Below, in pieces: positions 10,901 through 23,028 of a stretch of DNA of 64,000 bases. The notes under the pieces are model-generated. The model worked only from the letters and a program-made list of their open reading frames with translations, made no database searches and had not been told where the DNA came from. The position numbers were made by a program, and so were the translations under genes. Origin of the DNA: Diadophis punctatus similis (taxonomy: Eukaryota; Chordata; Lepidosauria; Squamata; Dipsadidae); NCBI GenBank assembly GCA_023053685.1, contig JALIGW010000016.1, positions 1,120,501 to 1,184,500 on the forward strand, in the 5' to 3' direction. Numbering within the stretch: position 1 is the stretch's first letter; each line of letters opens with the position of its first letter.

Positions 10901-13161
10901 TATGATGTATCCAATTTTTCAAAGGCAGGTAAGTTCAGGAAACAAGTGCCACTGGATTTTAAAAGATCTTTAGAAAAGATTTTGTATTAGTAGTTGGGTA
11001 CTCTATAAGAAAACCTGTTAAAACTATTATGCAACTCAACTTAATGTTTCATGCTTCCCCCTTTCGCTTGTTTGAGGTTCTTATTTGCAATGATCCTGTA
11101 TCTTTCATATTTACAACACCATCTAGACATTACTCTCATAGTGGGTTGTAGATATTGATTATAGAGTATGTTTAATTGTATTAACAAGGAGCAATAGATA
11201 ATCCTTTCAACCAATATTCCCAAATTTCTGGTTCTTATTGGAAATATCTGCTCTCTACTAATACAACTGAAGTGAAATTAATATCTGAAGTCCAACACGC
11301 AATTTTGTTTTCTGCCAGATTCCTTCAATATCAAGCTGATGTGTGGGTGTAATTTAATCACATTTTCAAACCCTTTTTGTAGCTAGAATTGTTCAGTGTG
11401 CCAACCTGAGTAGTATAGTGATAGGTTTAAAGTTTTCTGTTCTATGAGAAAACAAATAACAGTTTCTAAGTTTTTCTTGTAATTGGAATGTCTTCTTATT
11501 GTTCAAAATTATAGACCTATAGTCTAATAATATTTTTCCTCATGAATCAGTAAGCCGCTGAGTAATACAATGTTCATGCACACATATGTGTTTGTGTATT
11601 AATCTCTATGTATGCTATTGTGTAATAAAGAAGATATACTTTGTCTTCTATTGTCTCGAAGAAACTGTTCTTTAAATAGTGTTAAAAGAAAATAAAGATA
11701 CTGTATTTTACCTCTATTGCACAACTGCTTTCTTTTCATCATGTATAAGTCTAGGAAGAAGGCTGCAATTAGCCATGAATCCATGTATTTAAACCAGCAG
11801 GCAAATGGTTCACTCCATATAATTATCTCTTGTCTTATAGAATGAGGTGCATTTGCTGAAAAACATTTCCATTTGTAAAACTAGCTCTTAGTGCATTCGG
11901 ATTTTGTAAGAAATGTATGTACATTGCAGAGTGAAAAGAAAGAAAAGGGGAGAAATCAATTACTGTATCTGGTCTATGTACATCTCTTTTTAAGTTCTGC
12001 ATTCAGTAAACACTTAACTATCACTGAAAGCATTTAGTTTAATATGTGAACATTCAAAAGCCTGAGCATTGGAAACTGGATTAATAGCTGATTGCTATTG
12101 AGATCTAAATAGGTTCCTTTTAATTCTTTTTCTTTCTATGTCTGTGTGTTCTATTTGAAAAGGAAATAGTTTTGCTCTCTCTCTTCAATAGAAGTAGAAG
12201 GTGCTGTTAGAGTTTACATAGGTGTTTCTATTGCTGAACTTGCCTAGATGGTCTATAGCAGTTATTCCTCTTTTATTCTTAAACAAATCTTTCAACAGTA
12301 TCCTTTCAACAGATTCCAGAATGTGCAATGATATTTTTTTGTTTATGTAGAGTGCAGTGTACTCACTCCCTTTTATTGGGTCTATTCACTTTGAATACAT
12401 TGTAACTTTGTGCCAATCATTGGTGTCATCTCATCAAGTTTCAGTAATGTCTATGACATCAAATTTGTTTTCTTAAGTTAGGATTGCTAGTTCTCTAGTA
12501 TTTCCTAAACTCTGTTCATTGGTATATACATTTCTGAGGCTTTGAGTGCCAGTCTGTTATATTGTCCTCTAAACTGAACTGATCCTCATGTAGTGCTTAT
12601 CTCTTTGTGTTCTTATTTTTTCGCCCTGGTCTTGGCTGTGTTTCAGTTTGGCATTTTACTCCTGACATTTTGGTGAGCCCCTGCCAAGCACTCTCTTTAT
12701 TTTAATAAGATGTATCCCAGCTCTTCCCAGTAGTCTTTCATGAAAGTAGCATAGGCCATTGTGTAAAATCCAAACCCATATTGGCAACTTAAGTTGTTAT
12801 CTCCTCTTGCTCTATGGCCTTCAGCAGCAGATTCTACTTCCAGGTTAATGATTGGGGCGTATCTTAGCTAGTCCTTAGTAATATCCTGCAATCATTATAA
12901 AATGAGCTATGTGCCACATATTTTAATGCAATTTTTGGATCATAGTTCAAATACTAATGAGTATACCTACTATGTTTGTAGAGCATCCTTTACAAACCAA
13001 GCATTCTGTCCAGATATTACAGATTTCCTTCTCCTTGACTGTTGACCATACTTTTTAACCCTTGTAATTCCAAACCATTAGAGATGCAAATTATATGGAG
13101 GTGGTATTGGGGAGGAAAGATTACGAAGAGTAGGGCTTAATATATATATTGACTTTTGCAG
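7908..13161 (+). other. Intron of the CCDC169-like gene
   Basis: A 5.25-kb AT-rich intron inferred between the strong donor at 7908 and the acceptor at 13161. Apart from a decayed CR1 fragment near 12.4 kb I recognise no genes or young mobile elements. Its low repeat content contrasts with 16-47 kb. Confidence 0.55.
12360..12560 (-). mobile_element. Decayed CR1-type LINE, endonuclease region
   Basis: The reverse complement reads approximately NEQSLGNTRELAILT, a stop, then ENKFDVIDITET. This resembles the start of the endonuclease of CR1/L3 LINEs, where a NAQSLGNKQEEL-like stretch precedes DIIGITETWW. Stops and substitutions show it is an old, inactive copy. The boundaries are approximate and flanking sequence may belong to it. 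Confidence 0.5.
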
Positions 13162-13238
13162 ATATCAGGATCTTTAAAACCATTAGAGAAGCAGAAAATA
13201 GATGCAGCTGAAATGAAGAGGGAGAACCAAGTTCTGAG
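13162..13238 (+). CDS. CCDC169: CCDC169-like coiled-coil protein, internal exon
   Basis: A 77-nt exon encoding ISGSLKPLEKQKIDAAEM and then KRENQVL, with the last two bases (AG) forming an arginine codon completed by the next exon. The acceptor is CTTTTGCAG and the donor GAG|GTAAAT. The charged, leucine-spaced composition continues the coiled coil. The phase matches both neighbouring exons. Confidence 0.7.
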
Positions 13239-14867
13239 GTAAATAGTTTTCATTACTGCTTTAATGGTTCTATTACTCATGCTAAGATGTTGGACTAGTA
13301 GCAGGGTGACACCTCACCAAGTTATCCCCTGACCTTGGGCCGGATTATTCTTCTTAGCCCTGTCTATTTCGTAAATTACCTAATACTGTTCACATAGCAC
13401 ATGAAACTAGAAAGTGAATTGTTATAGATATGTATGGTTAACCATGGACCAAAGGAGATCAGATTCAAAGTCCTGTCTGAAGGTCATTGGAATGAGTTGT
13501 AATTTCTTAACCCAGTTATCATGGGATATTGTTGTGGATATAAAGTTAGGAAAAACATCATGCATATATCCTTGTGTTAAAAATGCAAAATAAACTTGAA
13601 GTAAATAAATAAGCTCAGTTTTGTTTTATTCAACAACCCATAATTTGAAAAACACAGCTTAATATAGTGTGTATACTTGGCTTACATATTGCTTTTCAAT
13701 CCTAATGCCCTGATTTTATTTGTACGCATGCAGAATACCATTCAAATAACTTATGCTTTTGAAAAATTATGAAATAAAATAAAATTAAAGACAATTTTAT
13801 ATATTTAATTAAAACTTCGTGCAAGACAAAAATGGCTTTATGGGTCTGCAGACATGATGCTAAATTCAAGCTTACATTTTTACTTTAAAACAGCTGATAA
13901 CAAAACCAAAAATAATGAATTATCATCTTTAATGCTATTTCAGCTTCCCACTTTTTAGAGACATTAGTTCCTACCTTATCTTTAACATCATAGAGATGGC
14001 ACAAATCCCTTTTATATAATAATGCGGATAATTTTAAGATGGCACTACTCCACCTCCTAATTACTTTATGTAGGTTTGTAAAAGTCAGACTTAGTCTTTT
14101 AATTATATAGGTATCACAAAAAGTAGTCTATTTCTCTATTATTAAATATTCATCATGAAAAGAGCCAACCCATTTGGAGGAGCCTAGAATGTAAGATTTT
14201 TGGAGTGTGGTATTTGTGTGATCTTCTCAAAGCAAATAATTATTGCATTCATGATTATCCTTAGAACTAGAATTAAGTGTCCCATTTTGAAAATCAAATC
14301 TAGTTGTCTCATCTGTTACAATTTAAAAGCCTGGCTAAATACAGATTAAGATTTTTTTGGTCAGTTTTTTGGGCATTTCCAACTAAATGTACTAGTGCAT
14401 TTATACTAAAATAGCAAACACACAATTCAAACAGCTTACATTTTATTACTATTTTGTAAACATCCCTTTCACAAAGTCGGGAGATCAATGTAATATTTTT
14501 ATTTAGGGACCTATAAAGCACTTTATTCTGGATGTCAATATTTATAGCAGCTGTATACATGAGCAAAAAAAATCCTTAGGATGTAGAAATCAATTGTTTC
14601 ATATATTATCATAACAAGGATGTCCATAGGGTATGATTAAAAAGTCAAGATGGTGGCCACTACAGTGTGAGCAAGGTACCACCTATTTTTTATTATCATC
14701 ATTTTCAACTTCTTTGACTCTTACTCTGTCCTGCAAATCTGTGGTAGGCTGTTTTTTTCTATAAACCAATTTGAATGTCAAATCTAAAGGCAAGCTTCTA
14801 AATGGGAAATAATGCAATATGCTGATAGGCTTAAATAGTTTTCTAACAAGCAGCATGATTTCTTGGA

Positions 14868-15105
14868 AAGAGCTCAGAATATGGGTAGCTTACGTGCAAC
14901 AACCTAATGCTGGGAAAGATTGAGGGCAAAAGAAGAAGGGGACGACAGAGAATACGGCAGCTGGATAGAGTCACTGAAGCAGTAAGCATGAGCTTAAATG
15001 GACTCCAGAGGGTGGTAGAGAACAGGAAGGTCTGGAGGAACGTTGTCCATGGGGTCGCGATGGGTCGGACATGACTTCGCAACTAACAACAACAAAATGT
15101 GCAAC
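14868..15105 (+). mobile_element. BovB (RTE-clade) LINE 3' end
   Basis: The plus strand encodes the characteristic end of BovB ORF2, with MLGKIEGKRRRGRQR, then LQRVVENRKVWRNVVHGVAM and GRT just before the stop, followed by the 3' tail GACATGACTTCGCAACTAAC and an AAC-rich end. The usual WLD motif reads QLD and the copy is 5'-truncated. BovB is abundant in squamates and is known from several lineages through horizontal transfer. It lies in the last CCDC169 intron, in sense orientation. Confidence 0.88.
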
Positions 15106-15865
15106 AACAAAGAATATGGGAGAATATTTTGCCCAGACAATACTTGACATTTAAAAAAAAATCCATGCCTTCTAAGGTCCCACTGGAGGCAATTAAAAAC
15201 ACACTCTTTTTACTGCCTTGATTCTCACTTCATACTAAGCCACAGTTTGTTATAATCAAGGATTATTTAACAAGCCATCACAGTCTCGCTTCTGTGTGCT
15301 AAGCCATAATTCATACTTTATAAACCATAATGGCCTGGATTCACACATTACAGTAAGCTCAAATCAATTCATTTCATTATAGCTTAGTGTGACCTATTTT
15401 AAGTTAGGATAGAAGGAAGATCCTATTGTCCAGGTTTAGTGCCTAAGTGCTTCCCTCCAAAAGTAAATCCTGTATTGCACAGCTGGCATTATTGTACTAT
15501 TTTGAATAAAACATTGGTCTGATCCAATCCGATCTTAGATGAAATGGTAAAAATGTGTCGGGGGGAAAAGAATACATGCTTCTGCTGTCATTGGAGGCAG
15601 CCATGATAAAAGATTTCTTTAAGAGGAGATTGCTGTTATTGTAAAAGGGTATGCATCTCTTTCAAAACCAGCCAAAATCTAGTCTTGTCTCCCTTAAAAA
15701 ATAAATGTTCCATATTTTTTCCCATCTGCAAATGAGGTTGGCCATTTTGCTACAGCCCTGCTATCTAGTAGTGGTATAACAATTATCACAAAATGCCACG
15801 TTTCTATAGCAACAGGCAAGTGAAAGTGTGTTTTCTGAATTTTCTTCTTTTTTTATATATTTTAG

Positions 15866-15968
15866 GAGAAAGTGTAATATTCCAAGAAATCAAAGAATAC
15901 TGGACCCAAAGAAGGGACCAATTAAAAAAACGGCAGGAGTGAAGCATCTTCCAAAACTGAAACTCTGA
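15866..15968 (+). CDS. CCDC169: CCDC169-like coiled-coil protein, last coding exon
   Basis: After the acceptor ATATATTTTAG, the first base completes the arginine codon left open by the exon at 13162-13238. The exon encodes RKCNIP, then RNQRILDPKKGPIKK and AGVKHLPKLKL, and ends with TGA at 15966-15968. A basic, proline-containing tail of this kind is the most recognisable part of CCDC169. No AATAAA was seen before the L1 at 16541; AGTAAA near 16021 is a possible variant polyadenylation signal. Confidence 0.72.
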
Positions 15969-16525
15969 TTGCTTATTCTAGAATTTCTCCTTTTATTGTT
16001 TATTTTGCCACTTGCAATTACAGTAAACACAAAATTTTATTTTAAAATAGTATTTTAAAGGTTCCTCAACTCAAATACAGGACTAGCACTGGTGATGTTA
16101 CCTAGTTTGTGAAATGAAACATCTGCAAGAAAACAACCAATCTCAGAGAACACCAAGGACCCCTCAAAGAGAAATTCTTATGGCATTGTCTCAAGATATA
16201 CTTTCAACATACGGGAACAACGCTAGGAAGCATTCTAGCGGATTTTAAATGTATTGGGTCTGGCCTTTAAGATGTCATCCAGATCTAACACAACATTCCA
16301 ATCCAAAAGCAAACAAGCTACTTTATGGTTTATGGTGTCATGTACAATTAGCCTTATTTCTTGTTGAAATGCAAGAAGCTGTAAAAAATGTTTATGAGTC
16401 TGTATTTTGCACTGTAGTTTGTCTTCTTTCAACAGGCTGAAGTGGATGCAGACACAACAGGCATTCTGAGATACACAAGCTTTTGAAAAGTAGTTTTATT
16501 ATGGAAAAGGCAGCAGAGCCACTAT
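15969..16525 (+). other. Probable 3' UTR and flank of the CCDC169-like gene
   Basis: Sequence between the stop codon and the L1 target site. It may include the 3' UTR; no canonical AATAAA is present on the plus strand. No second gene was recognised. Confidence 0.4.
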
Positions 16526-16540
16526 GAAAGAATTTCAACA
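16526..16540. repeat. L1 target-site duplication, left copy
   Basis: The 15-bp sequence GAAAGAATTTCAACA is repeated exactly at 23029-23043, on the other side of the L1. An intact duplication shows complete target-primed insertion and a young age. Confidence 0.95.
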
Positions 16541-17918
16541 GGACTTCCGGGGCGGGCGCTATGATGGTGCGGAGCGGAAAAAGCTAGCTGCGAACTTCGC
16601 CCGACTTTTCGTGGTCTTGGAAGCCGAAAGCGGCGCGTGATTCTCTGGAGGAGATCGCGAAAAGAAGGGGGACACTGAACAGCAACGGGAGAAGGTGCTA
16701 TCTCCCGTTGAAATAGGTGAAAACCCCGATAACAGCCACGAAAGAGATCGGCGTTAGAAGACGATCCAGAGACATGGCGCTTTGATCTTAATGTAGAGGA
16801 AGAAAAGCGAGAGTGGAATGGTAAACGCTTGACAACTTCTTCATCAGACCTGAAAAGTGCTGAAAGTTGCTGAAACTGGAGACGGAAAAACAGAGGCGGA
16901 AAGTGACAGTCTCCTGAAAGGAACGGGCAGCACACAATTGGTAAGGAGTTATAAGAGACGACATCGGAGGGGGAAAAAGAGATTGGCGAAAGATTGGAGA
17001 AAACTGTTCCTAAATTTAAGAATTGAGCTATTTTGGAGTCTGATAACTAAGGAAGTGTAAGACCAGCGGAATATTGACTTTGTTGCGTCCCAGAAGAAGT
17101 AAATAAGAAAGAGACTGCTACAGTGTTGCTGAACTTTTTTTTCTGACAGCGACATCTTGGAGAAGCTGAGGGGGATGCATTTTAACAACTACAGTGGAGG
17201 ACTAGTTTAAAACCTGGAGTATATATTTGAAACTGTTACACTAGAAACTGCTGTGAACTGGGGAAAATATCTCTTCAATATCTGATCTGCTATAGAAAGA
17301 GGAGCTACATAATAGAAACAGATAAAAGGACTAAAAGGACTATAATTAAGAAGACAGTGACTGTGCAGTTTCCTGAATCAGAAGACATCTTGGAATCTAA
17401 ATGAGGACATACTGACATACTAACTGCTTTTCTTGGTAAAAAAAAAAAAAAAGCCTGAGATTGAATATAGATTGAAAACAGAATATAGATTGAATATAAA
17501 ATGCTGATTTGTATTGAATGTTTAGTTAAATAACAAAATAAGAATGTCATAACAATTTCACTTACTAAGCCAGTTCAAAAGAAGTACTAGAATATCTATA
17601 AAAGATTGAATTTATTATATTTACTATACATATATTGATAAGTAACTATATAATAGATAGATTGATTGATTGACTGATATACTGTTATATTAATATATTG
17701 ATAAAAATAGAGATTGATTGTTTAGATTAACTAAAGGAAGATATAACAATATAAAGAAAATTGAATTAAGAACTGAGAACTAAGAATTAAGAAGTACGAA
17801 CAGTATAACATTGAAAACAACGGTAAAAGTGGTCTAGAATATAACTAATACATAAGGGGGTTATATGAGAGTGTGGAGCAATTTCTTTAAAAATTATAAT
17901 TTTTTTACAAAAACACAA

Positions 17919-18968
17919 ATGTCCCTGACCACAACGACTAGAACTGTAAAGAAAACAGCTCCAACTACACCTTCACAGGCAGGACAAAAATTAATAACAG
18001 AAATGACGACAATAGAGAAGCAGGGACAGATACCCTCTCTACAATCGATGCAGGCCTCACTTGATAGAATCCAGGAATTTATGTTCGCATCACAGGAGAA
18101 GCAGACAAAAACACAAGAGACAATAGAAAACAATCATGAGGAAATGAAAGGGAACTTCGAGGTGGTCAAAGGAGATATTAAGAAGCTAGATAGTAGAATG
18201 CAAAACATACAAGAAATAGTAACTAACCACGACCAACAAATAAAAACAATAGTGGAAAAAGCAGAGAAGGCAGAGAAAAGACAAGATGCAACGGAAGAAA
18301 GATTGAGAACGATAAATAGGGAGTTAGAAGGGGCAATTTCCTTGCTGGAGTTTGAGAAAGCAAACTATTACCTTAGATTTCAAAATATTTTGGAAGATAA
18401 GGAAGAAGATACCCGTAATGTAATGTCAGAAATTCTAGCTGAAGTCCTCCAAGTAGATAAGGAAGAAATAAAAAACAACATTGACGAGATATACAGAGTA
18501 CAGAATAATTATATAAGGAAACACAAATTGCCTAGAGAAATCCATGTGAAATTCACGAAAAAACATATAAGAGACGAGATTTATAAAATTACAAGAACAG
18601 GACAAATAAACTATAAAGGAAAGGATATTGTAATTCTGAAACAGATACCAAAAAGAATAAGGGACAAAAGGAGGGATTTCCAATACCTTTCGGTAAAATT
18701 AATAAGAAAAGGAATACCATTTAGATGGTTAATACCAGAAGGACTTTTGGTCACATGGAAAGATAAAAAAATAAGAATAGATACATTCGAACAGGCAGAC
18801 CACTTTATTGAACATTATTTAGAGTTAGAGGGAGAGAGCAGCAGCGAGCTAGAAACACAAAGTCAAGAGGAACCAAGTGTAGAAGAAAGAGAGAAGCTGG
18901 AGAAAACTTACAGTAAGACCCAAATAGAAACAAGAAGTTCAAAAACAGCCAAGGCAGCAGTAAAATAA
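17919..18968 (+). CDS. L1 ORF1 protein (RNA-binding chaperone)
   Basis: L1 ORF1p forms trimers on L1 RNA and is required for retrotransposition. The open frame begins at 17865, but I favour the ATG at 17919 (MSLTTTTRTVKK), giving 349 residues, because the upstream 18 codons look like leader sequence; either start is possible. A long charged coiled coil (from about residue 45 to 150) is followed by an RRM-like region and a C-terminal domain with motifs such as LPREIHVKF and IPFRWLIPEG. The frame is uninterrupted to TAA at 18966-18968. ORF2 begins 4 nt after this stop. Confidence 0.88.
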   Translation: MSLTTTTRTVKKTAPTTPSQAGQKLITEMTTIEKQGQIPSLQSMQASLDRIQEFMFASQEKQTKTQETIENNHEEMKGNFEVVKGDIKKLDSRMQNIQEIVTNHDQQIKTIVEKAEKAEKRQDATEERLRTINRELEGAISLLEFEKANYYLRFQNILEDKEEDTRNVMSEILAEVLQVDKEEIKNNIDEIYRVQNNYIRKHKLPREIHVKFTKKHIRDEIYKITRTGQINYKGKDIVILKQIPKRIRDKRRDFQYLSVKLIRKGIPFRWLIPEGLLVTWKDKKIRIDTFEQADHFIEHYLELEGESSSELETQSQEEPSVEEREKLEKTYSKTQIETRSSKTAKAAVK

Positions 18969-18972
18969 TAAA

Positions 18973-21801
18973 ATGGAAAACGTAGCCAAAATTCTATCAG
19001 TTAACATAAATGGAATTAATTCGCCGATTAAAAGAAGACAAACGTTCAACAAATTACAAAAGCAAAACTTAGATATAATCTGTCTACAAGAAGTACACGT
19101 TAAAAAAGAACATGTAAAACTATTAGAAGTACCAAAATTAGGGAAACTCTTTACAACACTGGATGATTCAAAAAAGAAAGGAATTGCAGTATATATTAAG
19201 GACTGGTTGCAACCAAAACAATTATTTCAGGATAATGAAGGTAGAACACTGATGATAGAAATCTCAATAAACCAAAAAATAATGTTACTCATAATAATAT
19301 ATGCACCGAACACCAAACAAAAAGAATACTTTAAAGAACTGCACGAACAGATAGTTAAATTAGAAAAAGGAAATATATGTATTGTGGGAGATTTTAACGC
19401 TGTACCAGATAATAAATTGGACTACAAATCAGTAAATAAAAAATGCCATGAGAGAAAGATATTACCACGTGAATTCTTTGATTTGGCCAGGGAACTCAAC
19501 CTTAGAGATGTATGGAGGGAAAATCATCCACAAGAAAATCAATATACATATTATTCAACCCCACAAAACTCCTGGTCGAGGATAGATATGGTCTGGGCAG
19601 ACATAGAAATATTGAATAAAACACAAGAAATTGAAATAAAACCAAATATATGGGCGGACCATAATCCTATAGTTTTTACAATAAAGGGGAGGAAAAGGGC
19701 AAACAATAGATGGTTCATGAATCAGACGATACTAAAAGAAAAAGATTATATTAATTATATGGAAAGGGAACTAGCCTTCTTTATGAAGGAAAACTGGAAT
19801 ACTGAAACTACAACACAAAATATATGGGATACCGCAAAAGCATATATAAGAGGATTAACTACAACATATACCATAAGGAGAAATAAAAATAAAAATAAAC
19901 AAATTAATGAGCTACAAAAGACAATGGGAGAACTAGAGTATAGACAACAAACTGAACCATTAAATGAGAAAATTAAAGAAGAAAAGGCCCTAGTTAAGCA
20001 CAAAATTAACTTACTGACACAAGAAGAGGTGGCACAGAAAATTAGAATAGCAAAGCAAAACTACTTTGAAAATGCCAATAAGCCAGGTAGATGGCTGGCC
20101 TATAAATTACGAAAAGAAAGAGAAGAAAGACATATACAACAACTAGAAGATGGAAATAGTGAATTGAAAACAACAATAGAGGACAAAAAAGATATAATAA
20201 TTAAATATTTTAAAGAATTATATAAAAAAGAGGAAATAAGAGAAGAAGATACACAAACCTACCTGCAACAAGCAAAAGATACACCAATAATAGAAACAGA
20301 TAGAAATACATTAGATGAAGAAATAACACTCTCAGAATTAGAAAAAGCTATAAAGAAACAAAAAAACAATAAAACACCAGGCCCAGATGGTATACCAGCG
20401 GAGTGTTACAAACAACTACAAAATTCCATTAAACAATTAATATTAACAACATACAATGAAGTCTTAGATAAAGGAGAAATTCCAAAATCATGGGCAGAAT
20501 CAACTATATCCCTAATCCCAAAAGATAAAACAGAAAAACAAAAGATACAGAACTATAGGCCAATTTCCCTCTTGAACGTGGATTATAAGATTTTTATGAC
20601 CATAATGGCAGACAGACTAAAAAACATAATTAATAAAAACATACATCCTGACCAAAATGGTTTCCTCCCAAACAGAAACATCAGAAACAATATGAGAACA
20701 ATTATAAATATATTAGAATACTACGAGGCAAACCCAGGAAAACCTGTAGCACTCATGTTTCTCGACGCCCAAAAAGCATTCGATAATTTAAATTGGGACT
20801 TTCTTATTAAAAAACTAGAGATCACAAATTTTGGCCCCAAATTCATTAGGATGATTAGAGCTATATATTCAAAACAAACAGCTAAAATAATTATAAATCA
20901 AGATATAACGGATAAATTGGATATTCAAAAAGGAGTAAGACAAGGATGCCCACTGTCCCCCTTGCTATTTATATTCACACTAGAAACATTACTACAACAA
21001 ATTAGACTGAACCCAACCATTGAAGGACTCAAAATTAGAGGACAAGAGTATAAACTTCAGGCCTTCGCAGATGATATGGTCTTTAATATGGAAAGCCCTA
21101 TAGAGGTGGGACCAAGATTATTAGCAGAAATAAATAAATTTGGAAAAGTAGCAGGCCTAAAAATCAATAAAAACAAAACCAAAATAATAACAAAACATCT
21201 GCCAAAGAAACAAATTCAAGAGTTAGAAGAAAATTTGGGTATCCAAGTCGTTAAAAAAATTAAATACTTAGGTATAATATTAACGGCCAAATGTACAACA
21301 ATTAAAAATGATAATTATATAGAACTGAATAAAAAAATAGAAAAAGACTTGGAAAAATGGACTAAATTACCTATTTCATTAATAGGGAGGATTTCGACGA
21401 TTAAAATGTCTATATTACCAAAACTATTATACTTGTTCCAAACGGTACCAATTAAATTAGACAGAAAATATTTTAATAACTTAAATAAAATGATATCGAA
21501 ATTTATTTGGACAGGGAAAAAGGCAAGAATTAAACTAAAACAATTACAACAAAATAAAGAGCGAGGGGGCTTTGGACTTCCTGAATGGGAAATTTACTAC
21601 CAAGCAGCAGCATTACAGTGGGTAACGGATTGGATCAAAATTAACAATAAAAGAATATTAACGCTCGAGAGACATGACCTACAGGTAGGATGGCATGGCT
21701 TTATATGGGACGGGAAACACAAAACTCATTCTTACTTTCAAAAACACAAAACTAGAGAGGCACTACACAATATATGGGAAAAAATAAAGCAACAACAGTA
21801 A
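18973..21801 (+). CDS. L1 ORF2 protein: endonuclease and reverse transcriptase
   Basis: ORF2p nicks the target and copies L1 RNA. The first 942 codons are open. The APE-type endonuclease shows N13, E40 (CLQEVH), Y110 (YAPN), D140 and N142 (VGDFNAV), D205 (RIDMVW) and D229-H230 (ADHNPI), the full catalytic set. The reverse transcriptase has TPGPDGIPAECYK, NYRPISLLN, D598 (FLDAQKAFD), GVRQGCPLSPLLF and F-A-D-D at 698-701. The frame then reaches TAA at 21799-21801, where the normal L1 protein would continue; homology resumes at once in the +2 frame. The start ATG is 4 nt after ORF1, so translation probably depends on reinitiation. Confidence 0.92.
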   Translation: MENVAKILSVNINGINSPIKRRQTFNKLQKQNLDIICLQEVHVKKEHVKLLEVPKLGKLFTTLDDSKKKGIAVYIKDWLQPKQLFQDNEGRTLMIEISINQKIMLLIIIYAPNTKQKEYFKELHEQIVKLEKGNICIVGDFNAVPDNKLDYKSVNKKCHERKILPREFFDLARELNLRDVWRENHPQENQYTYYSTPQNSWSRIDMVWADIEILNKTQEIEIKPNIWADHNPIVFTIKGRKRANNRWFMNQTILKEKDYINYMERELAFFMKENWNTETTTQNIWDTAKAYIRGLTTTYTIRRNKNKNKQINELQKTMGELEYRQQTEPLNEKIKEEKALVKHKINLLTQEEVAQKIRIAKQNYFENANKPGRWLAYKLRKEREERHIQQLEDGNSELKTTIEDKKDIIIKYFKELYKKEEIREEDTQTYLQQAKDTPIIETDRNTLDEEITLSELEKAIKKQKNNKTPGPDGIPAECYKQLQNSIKQLILTTYNEVLDKGEIPKSWAESTISLIPKDKTEKQKIQNYRPISLLNVDYKIFMTIMADRLKNIINKNIHPDQNGFLPNRNIRNNMRTIINILEYYEANPGKPVALMFLDAQKAFDNLNWDFLIKKLEITNFGPKFIRMIRAIYSKQTAKIIINQDITDKLDIQKGVRQGCPLSPLLFIFTLETLLQQIRLNPTIEGLKIRGQEYKLQAFADDMVFNMESPIEVGPRLLAEINKFGKVAGLKINKNKTKIITKHLPKKQIQELEENLGIQVVKKIKYLGIILTAKCTTIKNDNYIELNKKIEKDLEKWTKLPISLIGRISTIKMSILPKLLYLFQTVPIKLDRKYFNNLNKMISKFIWTGKKARIKLKQLQQNKERGGFGLPEWEIYYQAAALQWVTDWIKINNKRILTLERHDLQVGWHGFIWDGKHKTHSYFQKHKTREALHNIWEKIKQQQ

Positions 21802-21802
21802 A

Positions 21803-22720
21803 GAAATTCCAATATGGTTCTCACCCATGGAGGCAATTACATATCCCACTACAACAGATATACATAAAATGGTTAAATATGAAGAAGTATTAGATGAGCG
21901 AGGAAACTTAAAAGAAATTCAAATTCTTAGGGAACAAGGAATCAGAATAGACTGGTGGCCATACTATCAAATTAAAAATAGAATTCAGGAGGACAAGAAA
22001 AAATTTGGAATAGCCAAAAAGAAATCAGAATTAGATAAAATCTTACTGGGACCAGAAAAAAAGATGATAACCAAATTATATAAATTTTTAATAACTTGTA
22101 AAATGGAAAAAGAAAAGGTTAAAGGGAATTTGAACAGCTGGAATAAAAACTTTGGACACGAAATAAATTTGGATCATTGGGAAGAAACCTGGATTAAAAA
22201 TTTAAAAATAACCAAATCAACCGCATATAAGGAAAATATGTACAAAATGTACCATAGATGGCACCTCCCTCCAGCGAGACTGGCTAAAGTGTATGTAAAC
22301 ATGAACCCCAAATGTTGGAAGTGCCCAAATAAAAATGGAACATATTTCCACATGTGGTGGACCTGTCCTAAAACCAAAAGATTTTGGCAAACAATACATA
22401 CCTGGCTCCAAGAAATAACTAACTTAAAAATAATGTTTAAACCGGAAATTTTCTTATTAGGGATGGTGGAACAAAATATAGATAGGAAACACTGGTATAT
22501 CATAACCCACATACTAACAGCGGCAAGAATAGCATTGGCACAACATTGGAAACAAGGAGATGTACCGACAGAGAACATAACAATAAAAAAAATCCTAGAA
22601 TGTGCAGAACTAGACAAACTAACATTAGAACTGAAACAGAAAGAAAATTCAGAATTTTTTGAAACGTGGAATCTTTTTTATAACTGGTTTGAAAAGAGAA
22701 ACGGAAAGATAAAATCATAG
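21803..22720 (+). pseudogene. L1 ORF2 C-terminal segment, out of frame
   Basis: This frame continues the ORF2 product without loss of residues but is offset by one base from the upstream part; its first Met, at 21827, is internal. It contains the L1 C-terminal cysteine motif CWKCPNKNGTYFHMWWTC (around 22313-22366), which binds RNA, and ends in TAG at 22718-22720. A single-base indel between about 21790 and 21803 explains the break. Unless this is an assembly error, the copy cannot make full-length ORF2p. Confidence 0.88.
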
Positions 22721-23028
22721 AAACGCTTAGACTGATAGATTACAATGTATAACTCATTAATCCATAAAATAACAAATATGAATATTTACTACAATGCATG
22801 TATATATCTGTTAAGTCATAAGTAACTATAGTTAAATAAATAACAAAATAGAAAGGTAATACATATAGAGAGATATAATTGTACAGAAAATATATAAAGA
22901 AGAGAATAAATGGGAAGACGTTTACCATATAAGTTTATATGTATATGTGTACATATATTGTCGTCTTTAATGTATGTATGTCATTTTTAATGTTTATACA
23001 CGAAATAAATTTTTTTTTTTTTTAAAAA

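Larger units (their letters stand above)
16541..23028 (+). mobile_element. Full-length L1 LINE, 6,488 bp
   Basis: The element runs from a GC-rich 5' end (GGACTTCCGGGGCGGG) through a 5' UTR of about 1.3 kb, ORF1, ORF2, and a 3' UTR with AATAAA at 23004-23009, and is bracketed by a perfect 15-bp duplication. The 3' terminus is unusual: a run of 14 T followed by only 5 A. Both ORFs are A-rich, as is usual for L1 coding strands. The only obvious lesion is a frame change near the end of ORF2. It lies in sense orientation about 0.6 kb downstream of the CCDC169 stop codon. Confidence 0.95.
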
